A stretch of 64,000 bases of DNA from Salinibacillus aidingensis (GCF_039522525.1 NZ_BAAADO010000001.1:620001-684000); one strand, 5' to 3'; counted from the first letter of the stretch, positions 27,812 to 36,569 are shown. Program-made: numbers and translations. The notes: generated by a model from the sequence alone, not told the origin.

Positions 27812-28009
27812 ATGCTGGTCCTAAGCAGAAAAAAACTTGTTGAGGAAAAAACAAATCAATTATTAAATGGCTATTCCGCTTATTCTGACAATGATGAACT
27901 CATCCGACTGCTTGAACGAAATATTTCACGTCACAATCTTGATGTATTTTGCGATAGAACAGATATTGGCTGCTGGTTTATTCCAAAAAATCATGATGAA
28001 CTCGTTTAA
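27812..28009 (+). CDS. Small protein of unknown function
   Basis: A 65-residue protein with GGGGTGA before its ATG. It is mixed charged, probably soluble and helical (residues 1-45), and ends in FIPKNHDEL. The first eight residues, MLVLSRKK, recall CsrA, but nothing after them fits that fold. I do not recognise it. It lies alone between a repeat cluster and nrnA. The good ribosome binding site and non-repeat composition support a real gene. Confidence 0.55.
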   Translation: MLVLSRKKLVEEKTNQLLNGYSAYSDNDELIRLLERNISRHNLDVFCDRTDIGCWFIPKNHDELV

Positions 28010-28069
28010 TGAGCATGAGGAGGCCATTTTCTCCAATGGCACTCCTTATTAATAAGCTTACGCAAAGCC

Positions 28070-29050
28070 TTATTTGTCCGAATGGCTCCCCTGGTGATAC
28101 TCCTTACATACCTCTTCCAACTCACGCACAACATCAGCCGTTTCATCCCAAGTATTGACCGATGCACCAGAAGCCAGTGGATGCCCGCCCCCATTATACC
28201 TTGCTGCTATATGATTAATGGTTGGTCCTCTGGAACGTAATCTTACGCGAATTTCGTCCGGCTCTTCAATAAAGAACACCCAGGTAATGATTCCTTCTAT
28301 ATCACCGAGCAGTCCGACTAACTGGGACGTTTCAGCAACAGTTATCCCATACTCTTCCAGAATATTCGTTGTAATTTTAACAGTACTTAATCCATTTTCT
28401 GTTACCGTAAAGTTCTGCAGAATAAATCCCTTTAATCGCGCAATATTATGCTTCGTATTATAAAGATCATCATACAGCTTTGAACGATCAAATGGATACT
28501 TTACAAGCTCAGACACATACTGGAAAGTTTTTGCGGATGCACTGGGAAATAAAAATCTGCCTGTATCTCCCACAATCCCGGCATATATCAGCCGTGCTGA
28601 TTCGGCCGTCATCTTAAAGCCATCCTCTTTCCCCTCTAGATATAATTCATAAATCATTTCACTTGCTGAAGATGCCTCTGTATCTACCCACTCCACATCA
28701 CCATAGGAGTCTGTTTTGGGATGATGATCAATCTTTATCAGTTTATCACCTTGAGCATAACGCTGATCACAGACGCGCTCCTGATTAGCCGTATCACATA
28801 CAATAACGAGGGCATTTTTATATTGATCATCTTCAATTTCGTCAAGCTCCGCTAAAAAACGTAACGAAGGGTCCTCTTTCCCGGTAATATAAACCGTTTT
28901 TTCAGGAAAAGAGGCTTTAATCAGCTCTGCCAATCCTGCCTGGGATCCATAGGCATCAGGATCAGGACGGACATGACGATGGATAATAATTTGATCATAT
29001 TGTTTAATGGCGGAAATAATTTCTTTTTTAGACAATGACGGATGCCTCAC
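28070..29050 (-). CDS. nrnA: Bifunctional oligoribonuclease/PAP phosphatase NrnA
   Basis: A 326-residue DHH-DHHA1 phosphoesterase that degrades nanoRNAs and dephosphorylates pAp. Metal and catalytic motifs HRHVRPDPDAYGSQ, VIVCDTANQER and KIDHHPKTDSYGD lie in the DHH domain; NGGGHPLASGAS marks DHHA1. The open frame begins at a GTG with a weak upstream site; a TTG seven codons later (LSKKEIIS) has GTGAGG nine bases upstream and may be the true start. Location next to ytpI and ytoI matches B. subtilis. Confidence 0.93.
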   Translation of the reverse strand: MRHPSLSKKEIISAIKQYDQIIIHRHVRPDPDAYGSQAGLAELIKASFPEKTVYITGKEDPSLRFLAELDEIEDDQYKNALVIVCDTANQERVCDQRYAQGDKLIKIDHHPKTDSYGDVEWVDTEASSASEMIYELYLEGKEDGFKMTAESARLIYAGIVGDTGRFLFPSASAKTFQYVSELVKYPFDRSKLYDDLYNTKHNIARLKGFILQNFTVTENGLSTVKITTNILEEYGITVAETSQLVGLLGDIEGIITWVFFIEEPDEIRVRLRSRGPTINHIAARYNGGGHPLASGASVNTWDETADVVRELEEVCKEYHQGSHSDK

Positions 29051-29174
29051 TTCTTCAATTTTCTTATTTTTACCATATCATACTATAAGATAGTAGCAAA
29101 ATCTATGCTGAACCTTTAAAATGAATAGGGTAAGAAAGTTTTAATGAATATACATAAACATAGGAGCGTAGAAT

Positions 29175-29474
29175 ATGATTATTTTTCCATTCATAATCGT
29201 CATTTCATTAGTGCTGTACATTTTCTTTAAAGTACGAATCTTCAGCCTTAAAGATGAGCTGCTGATGCGGTATACAAATTCAAAAGCCCGTATTTCTTTA
29301 GGGGTACTCTTATTTTTCTTCGGTATTAACCAATATTTATTTTATGAGACAAGATTGTCTTTATTTATAGGGATTATCTTCCTTTTCTTTGGCTTTATCC
29401 AGGCCCAATACGGAGTGAAACTATTCAAACACTACCGTAAAGAAATAGTTAGAAGAGGAGAAGTGACCGGATAA
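29175..29474 (+). CDS. ytpI: YtpI-like membrane protein
   Basis: A 99-residue protein with three hydrophobic helices (about 2-20, 36-52, 60-78) and a basic C-terminus, matching YtpI. Function unknown. It is divergent from nrnA and is followed by a strong terminator, so it is probably monocistronic. GGAGCG precedes the ATG. Confidence 0.8.
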   Translation: MIIFPFIIVISLVLYIFFKVRIFSLKDELLMRYTNSKARISLGVLLFFFGINQYLFYETRLSLFIGIIFLFFGFIQAQYGVKLFKHYRKEIVRRGEVTG

Positions 29475-29487
29475 ACCCAAAGACATT

Positions 29488-29515
29488 AAAAAACGCTCAT
29501 TTCCGAGCGTTTTTT
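29488..29515 (+). terminator. Intrinsic terminator after ytpI
   Basis: AAAAAACGCTC, loop ATTTCC, GAGCGTTTTTT: an 11-base perfect stem with a T-run 14 bases past the ytpI stop. The A-tract on the other side would allow function in both directions. Confidence 0.92.
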
Positions 29516-29610
29516 AATTTGCGGATAGACTGCACTCTGCTGTTGACCTGAACACTAAGGAATGCTCCAATGAATTATCATCGCAGAAGCAAGTGTACTT
29601 TCTTGCTTCG

Positions 29611-29870
29611 AGTCGCCTCCGCTTTTCTTTGTCCAGCTGCGGCTCCTAGGTCAAGGCGGATATAAGTCAAAGCCATTCCGTGGCCAAGCCCATGCCACTC
29701 CATGTCTTCGCCTTATCCCGCATGACCTGAACAGTCGCCTCCGCTTTTCTCTGTCCAGCTGCGGCTCCCAGGCCCAAGCGGTCATAAGCAGAATACCCTC
29801 CATGGCCAAAAGCGGCCATTCCGGATATTCTGCTTATGCCGTCGGGCCTAAACGGTCGCCTCCGCTTTTC
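29611..29870. repeat. Two tandem copies of the ~120-bp hairpin repeat plus a partial end (copies E1, E2)
   Basis: A partial end AGTCGCCTCCGCTTTTC at 29611-29627, then full units at 29631-29749 and 29753-29870. E1 is almost the same as D2, and E2 almost the same as D1, about 2 kb away. The last unit ends only four bases before the ytoI stop codon. The rest of this 400-base gap is the ytpI terminator and about 90 bases without recognisable signals. Confidence 0.85.
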
Positions 29871-29874
29871 TTAA

Positions 29875-31185
29875 TCACCGATCAATAAATTGTGCCAGCA
29901 TAAGTGCTTTTCCCATAAGGACTTCATCCGAATAAATTTCTACATCTATTTTCGTAAATTTACGTCCGATTTCAAGCGGGTTCGGTTTAATTTCCAGCAT
30001 ACTTCCCAGCTGCACCGGTTTCATATAATAAATCGATAAGTTTTCTACGACCAGATCGCCTTTTTTATACTGTCTCAGCATTCTTGTACTGGCCTCTGTT
30101 ACAAATGATGTAAACACACCATAAGAAAGTGTTCCCAGATGATTCGTCATTTGTGGGGTGACTTCAGAAAAGTAGGTTGTATTCGTTCCATCCTCCAGGA
30201 GTTCCATTTGATTCGACACAAGGTCATCGATGGTCTCCCCAATTTGCGGCTGTCTTTGGAGCTGCTGTAACCCTTTAATGACATCCTGACGGGTAATAAT
30301 TCCCTGAAAATGTCCTTGAAAGTCAACGACAGGAATTAACTCAATCCCTTCCCACACCATAGAGTGGGCTGTATTAGCCAAAGAAGTCTGGGTTTGTACA
30401 GTCATTGGATTTTTCGTCATTACCTTATGTATAGGGAGATCCTGGTCCTTTCCGATTACATCCTTAGAGGTTACCATTCCCACCACACGCTGTTCTCCAT
30501 CAACCACAGGATAACGGCTGTGGCCTGTCTGTTCATTCAACTCATACCATTGTTTCACAGAATCGGATGATCTTAGAAAGTGGGCCTGATCGAGAGGTGT
30601 AAAGATATCATCGACAATGATAATCTCTTTTTTGATAAGCTGATCGTAAATGGCACGGTTAATCATAGTGGCAACGGTGAACGTATCATAGGTTGTTGAG
30701 ATAATCGGGAGATCCTTTTCATTTGCAAGTTCTTTCACATGATCTTCAGTATCAAATCCCCCGGTAATGAGCACAGCTGCTCCTGCCTGTAAAGCCAGTT
30801 CCTGCGCCCGAATTCGATTTCCTACAATTAAAAGAGAGTCTGCCTCTGTATACCTCATCATGGCTTCTAACTTCATCGCACCTATAACAAACTTATTTAA
30901 CGTTTTATAAAGGCCTTCTCTGCCGCCCAAGACCTGTCCATCAACGATGTTTATAATCTCCGCAAACGTTAACTGTTCAATATTATCCTTTTTCTTTGTT
31001 TCAATTCGAATGGTTCCAACACGTTCAATGGTACTCACATACCCAATATTTTCAGCCTCTTTTATCGCACGGTAAGCTGTACCTTCACTAACATTCAGTT
31101 CTTTTGCAATTCTTCTGACTGAAATTTTACTGCCAATGGATAATGACTCGATATACTCTAATATTTGCTCGTGTTTAGTTGCCAT
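29875..31185 (-). CDS. ytoI: CBS/DRTGG/hot-dog multidomain regulator YtoI
   Basis: A 436-residue protein with four parts: an N-terminal winged helix-turn-helix (about 1-65, RRIAKELNVSEGTAYRAIKEAE), a DRTGG domain (about 70-190), two CBS domains (about 195-310) and a C-terminal hot-dog thioesterase-like domain (about 320-436). CBS pairs usually bind adenine nucleotides and hot-dog domains bind acyl-CoA, so it may couple DNA binding to metabolite state. That is inference. A matching YtoI lies in the same place in B. subtilis. Confidence 0.88.
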   Translation of the reverse strand: MATKHEQILEYIESLSIGSKISVRRIAKELNVSEGTAYRAIKEAENIGYVSTIERVGTIRIETKKKDNIEQLTFAEIINIVDGQVLGGREGLYKTLNKFVIGAMKLEAMMRYTEADSLLIVGNRIRAQELALQAGAAVLITGGFDTEDHVKELANEKDLPIISTTYDTFTVATMINRAIYDQLIKKEIIIVDDIFTPLDQAHFLRSSDSVKQWYELNEQTGHSRYPVVDGEQRVVGMVTSKDVIGKDQDLPIHKVMTKNPMTVQTQTSLANTAHSMVWEGIELIPVVDFQGHFQGIITRQDVIKGLQQLQRQPQIGETIDDLVSNQMELLEDGTNTTYFSEVTPQMTNHLGTLSYGVFTSFVTEASTRMLRQYKKGDLVVENLSIYYMKPVQLGSMLEIKPNPLEIGRKFTKIDVEIYSDEVLMGKALMLAQFIDR

Positions 31186-31255
31186 ATTGGGTTCACCAAA
31201 CTTTCACTATCAAATTAGACGTCTAGTCCTATTATACCTGTGAAAGCTGGGACCT

Positions 31256-31495
31256 TCAATTTTGTTTTAGAAAAATTCGCTTATTTTCACTGTATTCTTC
31301 TATATTTATAAATTGTCTTTTCTTTATATCTAATAAAGTCCCGATATTTGCACCTGCCACGAGCAGAAAAAACACGATCCATGCTGCCCAGAATATGGAG
31401 CTTGCAGGGGTTGTCATCTCACGAATGGAAGGCAATGCCAGGTACAAAAAATAAAAGGCCATCAACAGCTTTAACAACGCATTCCGCTTGTCCAT
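31256..31495 (-). CDS. Small two-helix membrane protein, unknown function
   Basis: A 79-residue protein with two hydrophobic helices (about 7-25 and 33-52) and a charged C-terminal tail. A GAGGGAGGAG site precedes the ATG. No family recognised. It lies between ytoI and ytkL, separated from the latter by a terminator, so it may have its own promoter. Confidence 0.65.
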   Translation of the reverse strand: MDKRNALLKLLMAFYFLYLALPSIREMTTPASSIFWAAWIVFFLLVAGANIGTLLDIKKRQFINIEEYSENKRIFLKQN

Positions 31496-31557
31496 AATCC
31501 ATCTCCTCCCTCTGCATTTGTTAATTCATTATATGTACATCTGCACTGAAAAAATGT

Positions 31558-31590
31558 AAGAAAAATCCCTCCTGCTATTAGCAAGAGGGA
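31558..31590 (-). terminator. Intrinsic terminator after ytkL
   Basis: The minus strand reads TCCCTCTTGC, loop TAATA, GCAGGAGGGA, then TTTTTC. One internal mismatch. It ends the transcript that includes ytkL and probably the aminopropyltransferase block upstream. Confidence 0.82.
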
Positions 31591-31596
31591 AAAGTC

Positions 31597-32277
31597 CTAT
31601 AATTCCAGCGCGTCTCCGGCATTCATTACCTTACCAGTACCCGACTTGAGTTTTTCTACATAAGCGTTTGGATCCTGCTGAATAACCGGGAAGGTGTTGT
31701 AATGTACTGGAACGATCTGTTTGGCCTGAATCCATTCTGCAGCGATAACAGCATCATCAGGACCCATTGTAAAGTTATCTCCAATAGGTAAAAAGGCTAA
31801 ATCAATATCGTTTAATTCTCCTATTAATTTTAAATCGGAAAATAAGCCCGTATCTCCGGCATGATAAATGGTTTTTCCTTCTGCATAAAATAATATTCCT
31901 GCAGGCATTCCGGTATAGTGGACGGTTCCATTTTCATCCGTATAGCTGGAACTGTGAAAGGCCTTCGTTAATTTAACAGTTCCGAAATCAAAGCTTTGAC
32001 TTCCCCCTAAATTAGCAGGATGAGTGTTTAACCCCTGTGAACTCAAATAATCCGCAAGTTCTACGGGAGCAAGAACCAGGGCATCATTGCGCTTTGCAAT
32101 AGACACGGTATCTCCCACATGGTCATTATGTCCGTGGGTAAGTAAAATAACATCGGTTTTTACAGTATCTGCATTTAAATCACACTGGTCATTTCCTGAG
32201 ATGAATGGGTCAATTAAAATGGTTTTGTTTCCAACCTCCAGTTTTACGACTGAATGTCCATGATATGAAACTTTCAT
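31597..32277 (-). CDS. ytkL: Metal-dependent hydrolase YtkL (UPF0173, beta-lactamase fold)
   Basis: A 226-residue metallo-beta-lactamase-like hydrolase. Ligand motifs are YHGHSVV, LTHGHNDHVGD (the HxHxDH core), HAGDTGLFSD and a late PVHYNT. Substrate unknown; the family is called UPF0173. AAGGAGTGG precedes ATG. It follows the membrane aminopropyltransferase gene by 43 bases and may be in the same operon. Confidence 0.9.
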   Translation of the reverse strand: MKVSYHGHSVVKLEVGNKTILIDPFISGNDQCDLNADTVKTDVILLTHGHNDHVGDTVSIAKRNDALVLAPVELADYLSSQGLNTHPANLGGSQSFDFGTVKLTKAFHSSSYTDENGTVHYTGMPAGILFYAEGKTIYHAGDTGLFSDLKLIGELNDIDLAFLPIGDNFTMGPDDAVIAAEWIQAKQIVPVHYNTFPVIQQDPNAYVEKLKSGTGKVMNAGDALEL

Positions 32278-32320
32278 TTTACCACTCCTTCTCTTTAATA
32301 TCTAAGGAAAACATTCCCTA

Positions 32321-33874
32321 TTAATAGTTTATCCATGCCTCTTCATATTTTTCAAGTAAATGAGGATCAATCAGAGTATTTGGTTCCAATGTAACAGGTT
32401 TTCCATTTTCAATGATTTCCTGATCTTCATCCTTGCCAAATCGGGTAAGACTTAAAAGCATATCCGTTGTTAAAAAGCGGGTATCAGCCTTAACCTGGAG
32501 CTGGTTCACATCTATATTTTCCCTGCTTGCCATGACAAATCCCCAATTACCAAAGCTTGGAACATCCACATGGAAGTTTTCCACATTCAGCCCTGTAGCC
32601 GACAGGGTTTCTGAAATGGTCCAATATACTTCAGGTGCAAACACAGGACTTGTAGCCTGAACCATCATTGCTCCATCCGGCTTTAAATGATTCCGGACGA
32701 GTGAATAAAACTCTTTGGTATATAATTTATTTAAGCTCTCATTATTCGGATCCGGCAAATCAGCGATGATTACATCAAAAAATTCCTTTGATTTTTCCAG
32801 GTACTCAAACGCATCCCTATGCATGACCGTTACTTTGTCGTCCTTTAATGCCCCTTTATTCAGCTCCAGCAGATGATAGCTGCTGTTGGCTAATTCAACG
32901 ACTGCCGGATCCAAATCTACTAATGTAATGTCTCCTGTCTCCTCATACTTTAATAGTTCTCTAATGGCTAATCCGTCCCCACCACCTAAAACGAGAATAT
33001 CATCATGGCGATCTGCCTGGGACATCACCGGATGAACCAGCACCTCGTGATAACGATATTCATCTGCAGAACTAAACTGAAGACTGCCATTAAGATATAA
33101 CCGGGTATCTCCTTGCTCTTTGGTTAACACAATTTTTTGATACTGGGTATTTTCCATATAAATAATCGGGTCCTTATACATCTTTTGCTCAAACGAAAAA
33201 GCTAATTTTTCGCCAAAAAATAAGCCCCCAACCAGCAGTACTCCGATAAAAACACCCACGAATCCATGCTTTTTCCAGCCTTTGATTTCATTTCTGAAAA
33301 TCCATAAAATATATAATGCTACACCTAAGTTTATACAGCCGACGAAAAATGCACTCTTTACCATCCCTAATCCAGGGCGTAACCAGAAGACAAATAGCAG
33401 TCCGCCTATAAGTCCTCCTGCATAATCGGAAAATAGTACTCGGGCGGTACTTTTATTTAATGTTACCCCCAATTGATTGGCTTTACGAATTAAAACAGGG
33501 AGTTCGACACCTGTTAACCCTCCGACAATCAGGGTAATTAAATATAAATATAACGACTCCGTTCCATTAGGAAGAAAGGCTGTAACTCCAAACATTGTGA
33601 AGCTGGAAAAGCCACCAAATACAGCTACCATAAATTCTATCCATACAAAGGAGAGAATTAAATTTTTATTCAGTCGTTCACTTAAGCTTGCACCAATCCC
33701 CATCCCTGTTAAAAACAATGAAATCGTCAGGGTGTATTGTTTTACGCCATCTCCTATGATGTAAGAACCCAGGGCACCAAATATAACCTCAAATATAATC
33801 CCGCAAATCGACACGATACCTGATGCCCAATAGATCATTTTGCTCTTTTTTTCTGCATTCAATTGTTCCACCAC
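32321..33874 (-). CDS. Membrane-anchored polyamine aminopropyltransferase (SpeE-like)
   Basis: A 517-residue protein. The N-terminal half (about 10-215) has about seven hydrophobic helices; the C-terminal half is a spermidine synthase-like methyltransferase fold with VLGGGDGLAIRELL, TLVDLDPAVVELA and IADLPDPNNES. The DLPDP segment replaces the DSSDP seen in classical SpeE, so the amine acceptor may differ. The open frame starts at GTG 33874; a TTG four codons later has GGTGG upstream. It begins about four bases past the DUF350 gene, which indicates cotranscription. Such long forms pair with DUF350 proteins in many bacteria. Confidence 0.85.
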   Translation of the reverse strand: MVEQLNAEKKSKMIYWASGIVSICGIIFEVIFGALGSYIIGDGVKQYTLTISLFLTGMGIGASLSERLNKNLILSFVWIEFMVAVFGGFSSFTMFGVTAFLPNGTESLYLYLITLIVGGLTGVELPVLIRKANQLGVTLNKSTARVLFSDYAGGLIGGLLFVFWLRPGLGMVKSAFFVGCINLGVALYILWIFRNEIKGWKKHGFVGVFIGVLLVGGLFFGEKLAFSFEQKMYKDPIIYMENTQYQKIVLTKEQGDTRLYLNGSLQFSSADEYRYHEVLVHPVMSQADRHDDILVLGGGDGLAIRELLKYEETGDITLVDLDPAVVELANSSYHLLELNKGALKDDKVTVMHRDAFEYLEKSKEFFDVIIADLPDPNNESLNKLYTKEFYSLVRNHLKPDGAMMVQATSPVFAPEVYWTISETLSATGLNVENFHVDVPSFGNWGFVMASRENIDVNQLQVKADTRFLTTDMLLSLTRFGKDEDQEIIENGKPVTLEPNTLIDPHLLEKYEEAWINY

Positions 33875-33878
33875 ACTA

Positions 33879-34271
33879 TTACGTAATTGACGCTCCGATG
33901 GTAAATCCTAGTCCAATAGAAACGGCTAAGGAAACAATTCCTACAGCCACGTTGCCTTCCTTCAGCTTTTCCTCAACTGAAAACTTACGTGTTAATCCCT
34001 CAAAAATAAAGTAAGCAATCAATTGAAGCAGCACACCATAGGCTCCCCAGATCACTGTCTCCCCTATATGTATACTTTCGTAAATCGCAAAGGCTAAAAT
34101 AATGCATATCCCTATGATTTTACCTGATATAGATAAGGCAACTGCTTTATTTCCCTGCTGTACTTCTTCCCAGTCCTTATATTTTGTGACCAGTTCAAAA
34201 ATTACAAGACCAACAATGACAACCAGAATTGCAATGACAAAGTATAAAAAAGTGTATAAAAAAGGTTCCAT
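33879..34271 (-). CDS. DUF350 membrane protein
   Basis: A 130-residue protein with four hydrophobic helices in two similar halves, each half containing a conserved Gly/Ala-rich turn (KAVALSISGKIIG and NVAVGIVSLAVSIG), as in the DUF350 family. The function is unknown. The start at 34271 (MEPFLYT) follows AGGAGGAG; the upstream 53-codon extension overlaps the DUF4247 gene and is not credible. It sits directly upstream of the aminopropyltransferase. Confidence 0.85.
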   Translation of the reverse strand: MEPFLYTFLYFVIAILVVIVGLVIFELVTKYKDWEEVQQGNKAVALSISGKIIGICIILAFAIYESIHIGETVIWGAYGVLLQLIAYFIFEGLTRKFSVEEKLKEGNVAVGIVSLAVSIGLGFTIGASIT

Positions 34272-34288
34272 AATGAACGCTCCTCCTT

Positions 34289-34924
34289 TTATTTTCCTAC
34301 GCCCGGACCTCCACCTCTTGAAAAGAAGCCCCGGAATGATCCAACATCTCCTGAACGATATTTTTTCGAATTCATATATCCGCCATAGCAGTCTCCCCCA
34401 GCACAGCGTCTGGTACGTTTTTTCGCCCAATCATCCACATCTAAAACATCATCAAGTAACCATAAGGCAAAAAATCCGTTGAAAAAATTAGGAGAATAAT
34501 GATTACGGACAAATTCGGTTGTTGCAAGCTCCATAAGTAATAAACCATCTTCATTTTCATCCATTTGCAGGGTGAGTATATCATCCTGATAAATAAAAAT
34601 CTGTTTTTGATCCTGTACATCACTGACCTCTTCAGGATCTGATCCCTGCTGTACTAATGATGAAAGTTCATCCATTGTAAATTGTTTGGTCGCATAGATT
34701 CTTGTACTCTCATTTGTGCCTTCCGAAATAACATCTACCAGTGTAAAGTTATCCTCTAACAAACTTTCGATATCCGCATATGTTTGTCCTCCTATATTTT
34801 CTTCCACCTGCTCCCTGGACTGCTGATCCAGTTCAGCTCCTGACATTCCCCGATTAAGTCCAAGGCTTCCACATCCGGAAAGAAAAAGGAGACTCAGGAT
34901 AATTAAAAACACATACCGTTTCAA
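34289..34924 (-). CDS. DUF4247 lipoprotein
   Basis: A 211-residue lipoprotein: signal peptide with lipobox LSGC at residues 15-18, an extracytoplasmic domain and a Gly/Arg-rich end (RSGDVGSFRGFFSRGGGPGVG) with two Cys in RRCAGGDC. It matches DUF4247, whose function is not known. TTG start with an ideal AAGGAGGGGA site. It lies between pspA and DUF350 genes, supporting a shared membrane-related task. Confidence 0.82.
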   Translation of the reverse strand: MKRYVFLIILSLLFLSGCGSLGLNRGMSGAELDQQSREQVEENIGGQTYADIESLLEDNFTLVDVISEGTNESTRIYATKQFTMDELSSLVQQGSDPEEVSDVQDQKQIFIYQDDILTLQMDENEDGLLLMELATTEFVRNHYSPNFFNGFFALWLLDDVLDVDDWAKKRTRRCAGGDCYGGYMNSKKYRSGDVGSFRGFFSRGGGPGVGK

Positions 34925-35020
34925 AACATCCCCTCCTTTCTATGAAATAAGTCCTTTCATCACATGAGACAGGTCTTAAGTAAAATTTTGCTTAAATAGA
35001 ACGTATCACACTGAAAACAG

Positions 35021-35053
35021 AATAGCCAGACCACTTAAAGTGATCATGGCTAT
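35021..35053 (-). terminator. Hairpin after pspA, possible terminator or attenuator
   Basis: AATAGCCA and TGGCTATT arms with an inner CACTT/AAGTG pairing follow the pspA stop. Minus-strand downstream is CTGTTTTC, a weak T-run, so some readthrough into the DUF4247-DUF350 genes is plausible. Confidence 0.55.
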
Positions 35054-35066
35054 TAAACCTGATGTC

Positions 35067-35738
35067 TTATTCTTTGCCTAATTTCTTTTTTAAAGCGGAA
35101 AGCTCGTCATCAACATCACTGTTCTTTTCAAGCTCTTTGAACTCATCATCCAGCGAGCGGCTTTCTGAGGACAGGTCCTCACTTGTTTCCGCTTCAGCTT
35201 CATATTTCAGTACCTTCTCTTCCATTCGCTCAAAGCCCTGTCTCGACTCATCACTCCCCACAGAAGACATGGTTCTGTTCATCTTTGTACGAGTTTTCGC
35301 TGATTCTGCACGGGCTTTTAAGGTATCCTTTTTAAGCTTCATTTCCCGATACTCACTTTTCATCTCGTCAAGCTTGGAACGTAAATTGTCGGAATCCTGT
35401 TTGGCCCTTTCCCAGGAAGCCTTTAACTGTTCGGCCTGCTGTTCATGATTCTTCTTATCCTCCAATGCCCGGCGTGCTAAATCTTCATTTCCTGACTCAA
35501 TAGCCGTTTCAGCCTGATTTTGGCGTTTATCCACCATTGCCTGTGCATCATCATATTTTCTTTTCAGCATTTTCTCATTCGCAATCTGTTTCGCAATGGC
35601 ACTTTCGGATTCCCGAATATCCTCTTCCATATCCCTCATAAACTGATCCAGCATCTTAACCGGATCCTCTGCCTTATCTAACATGGAATTTAATTCTGAA
35701 CTAACAACGGTTTTCATACGCTTAAAAAATTTAAACAT
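35067..35738 (-). CDS. pspA: PspA/IM30 family membrane-stress protein
   Basis: A 223-residue, almost wholly coiled-coil protein of the PspA/Vipp1 (ESCRT-III-like) family. It starts with an amphipathic helix (MFKFFKRMKTVV) followed by the signature DPVKMLDQFMRDMEEDI. These proteins coat and stabilise damaged membranes. It follows a DUF4178 gene by about 50 bases with GGAGGA upstream. The symbol follows family usage; the B. subtilis counterparts are pspA and liaH. Confidence 0.87.
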   Translation of the reverse strand: MFKFFKRMKTVVSSELNSMLDKAEDPVKMLDQFMRDMEEDIRESESAIAKQIANEKMLKRKYDDAQAMVDKRQNQAETAIESGNEDLARRALEDKKNHEQQAEQLKASWERAKQDSDNLRSKLDEMKSEYREMKLKKDTLKARAESAKTRTKMNRTMSSVGSDESRQGFERMEEKVLKYEAEAETSEDLSSESRSLDDEFKELEKNSDVDDELSALKKKLGKE

Positions 35739-35790
35739 TTCAAGTCCTCCTTCAAAATCTTTATATGACTATATAATCATGATCATTTTC

Positions 35791-36300
35791 CTAATGGGAA
35801 CCAGCAATAATTTTAATTTCGTATTCCTTTATTGGATAGCCTGCACTCACTTCGATTTCCGGTCCCCAATTCTCTACACTTAAAAAATTCTCCTCCTCAT
35901 CGTCAATATAGTCCCCATAATGCACCTGACGACCACTTAAAGGTTCGCTTCTGCCAAAACCTGTCACCTGTGCCTGACCATCTTCACTTAAATAATAAGT
36001 CGTTCCTTCATACTCCAATGTTTTTGGAAAAGGTTCCGTCACAGGCAGCTGAATCTTTTTATAAATGCCTACTTCAAGTTCATCATCCATTTCAGCCGAT
36101 AGCCAGATAGAATCTCTTCCCTTAAGGAGCTGGTAAGCCGTCCATTTATAGCCGGAATCCCGATAATCAATTTTACCGGTAACCTCATAATCTTCCAGGT
36201 CATAAGTAACAATATCACCAACCTTCATATTCAGGACGGTTCTTTCTTCAATTTCCGGTTTATTATCTTTTTTTCCAAATAGCTTAGAAAAGATTCCCAA
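35791..36300 (-). CDS. DUF4178 domain protein
   Basis: A soluble, beta-rich, acidic protein of 169 residues from TTG 36300 (GIFSKLFGKK), or 172 from GTG 36309. The later TTG has AGGTG six bases upstream. The domain begins about residue 25 (VGDIVTYDLEDYEVTGKIDY), the DUF4178 pattern. Function unknown, but DUF4178 genes recur next to pspA and DUF350 genes. It is the first gene of the block. Confidence 0.8.
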   Translation of the reverse strand: MGIFSKLFGKKDNKPEIEERTVLNMKVGDIVTYDLEDYEVTGKIDYRDSGYKWTAYQLLKGRDSIWLSAEMDDELEVGIYKKIQLPVTEPFPKTLEYEGTTYYLSEDGQAQVTGFGRSEPLSGRQVHYGDYIDDEEENFLSVENWGPEIEVSAGYPIKEYEIKIIAGSH

Positions 36301-36415
36301 ACCTTTCACCTCACTTAACTGTGATCAGGGGACCTTTAACAGTCGTACAATTCATATACGGTTTAAAATCCATCATGGTTTCAAAAGAACTAAACTTTTT
36401 ATAAAGTGAAACTTC

Positions 36416-36449
36416 CATCAGTGGGGGGGTTCTCCATCCCCCACTGATG
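36416..36449. other. GC-rich stem-loop upstream of pepQ and the DUF4178 gene
   Basis: CATCAGTGGGGG and CCCCCACTGATG form a perfect 12-base stem. It lies in the 260-base divergent region between the DUF4178 gene and the Xaa-Pro peptidase. There is no T-run on either strand. It may be a leader hairpin or a remnant of a mobile or repeat element. Confidence 0.6.
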
Positions 36450-36569
36450 AGTAACAAATCCTGTAACAATTTTCGTTCACCATCGTTCATATTGCAACAT
36501 AACGTAATCGGCCAGCCTTTATTTTTTAAGGAATCATTGATAAAGTCTAATTAAGAAGGAGGATACACA

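Noticed and set aside
27812..27840. CsrA homologue
   Set aside because: Only the first eight residues (MLVLSRKK) resemble CsrA; the rest lacks the beta-strand pattern of the family.
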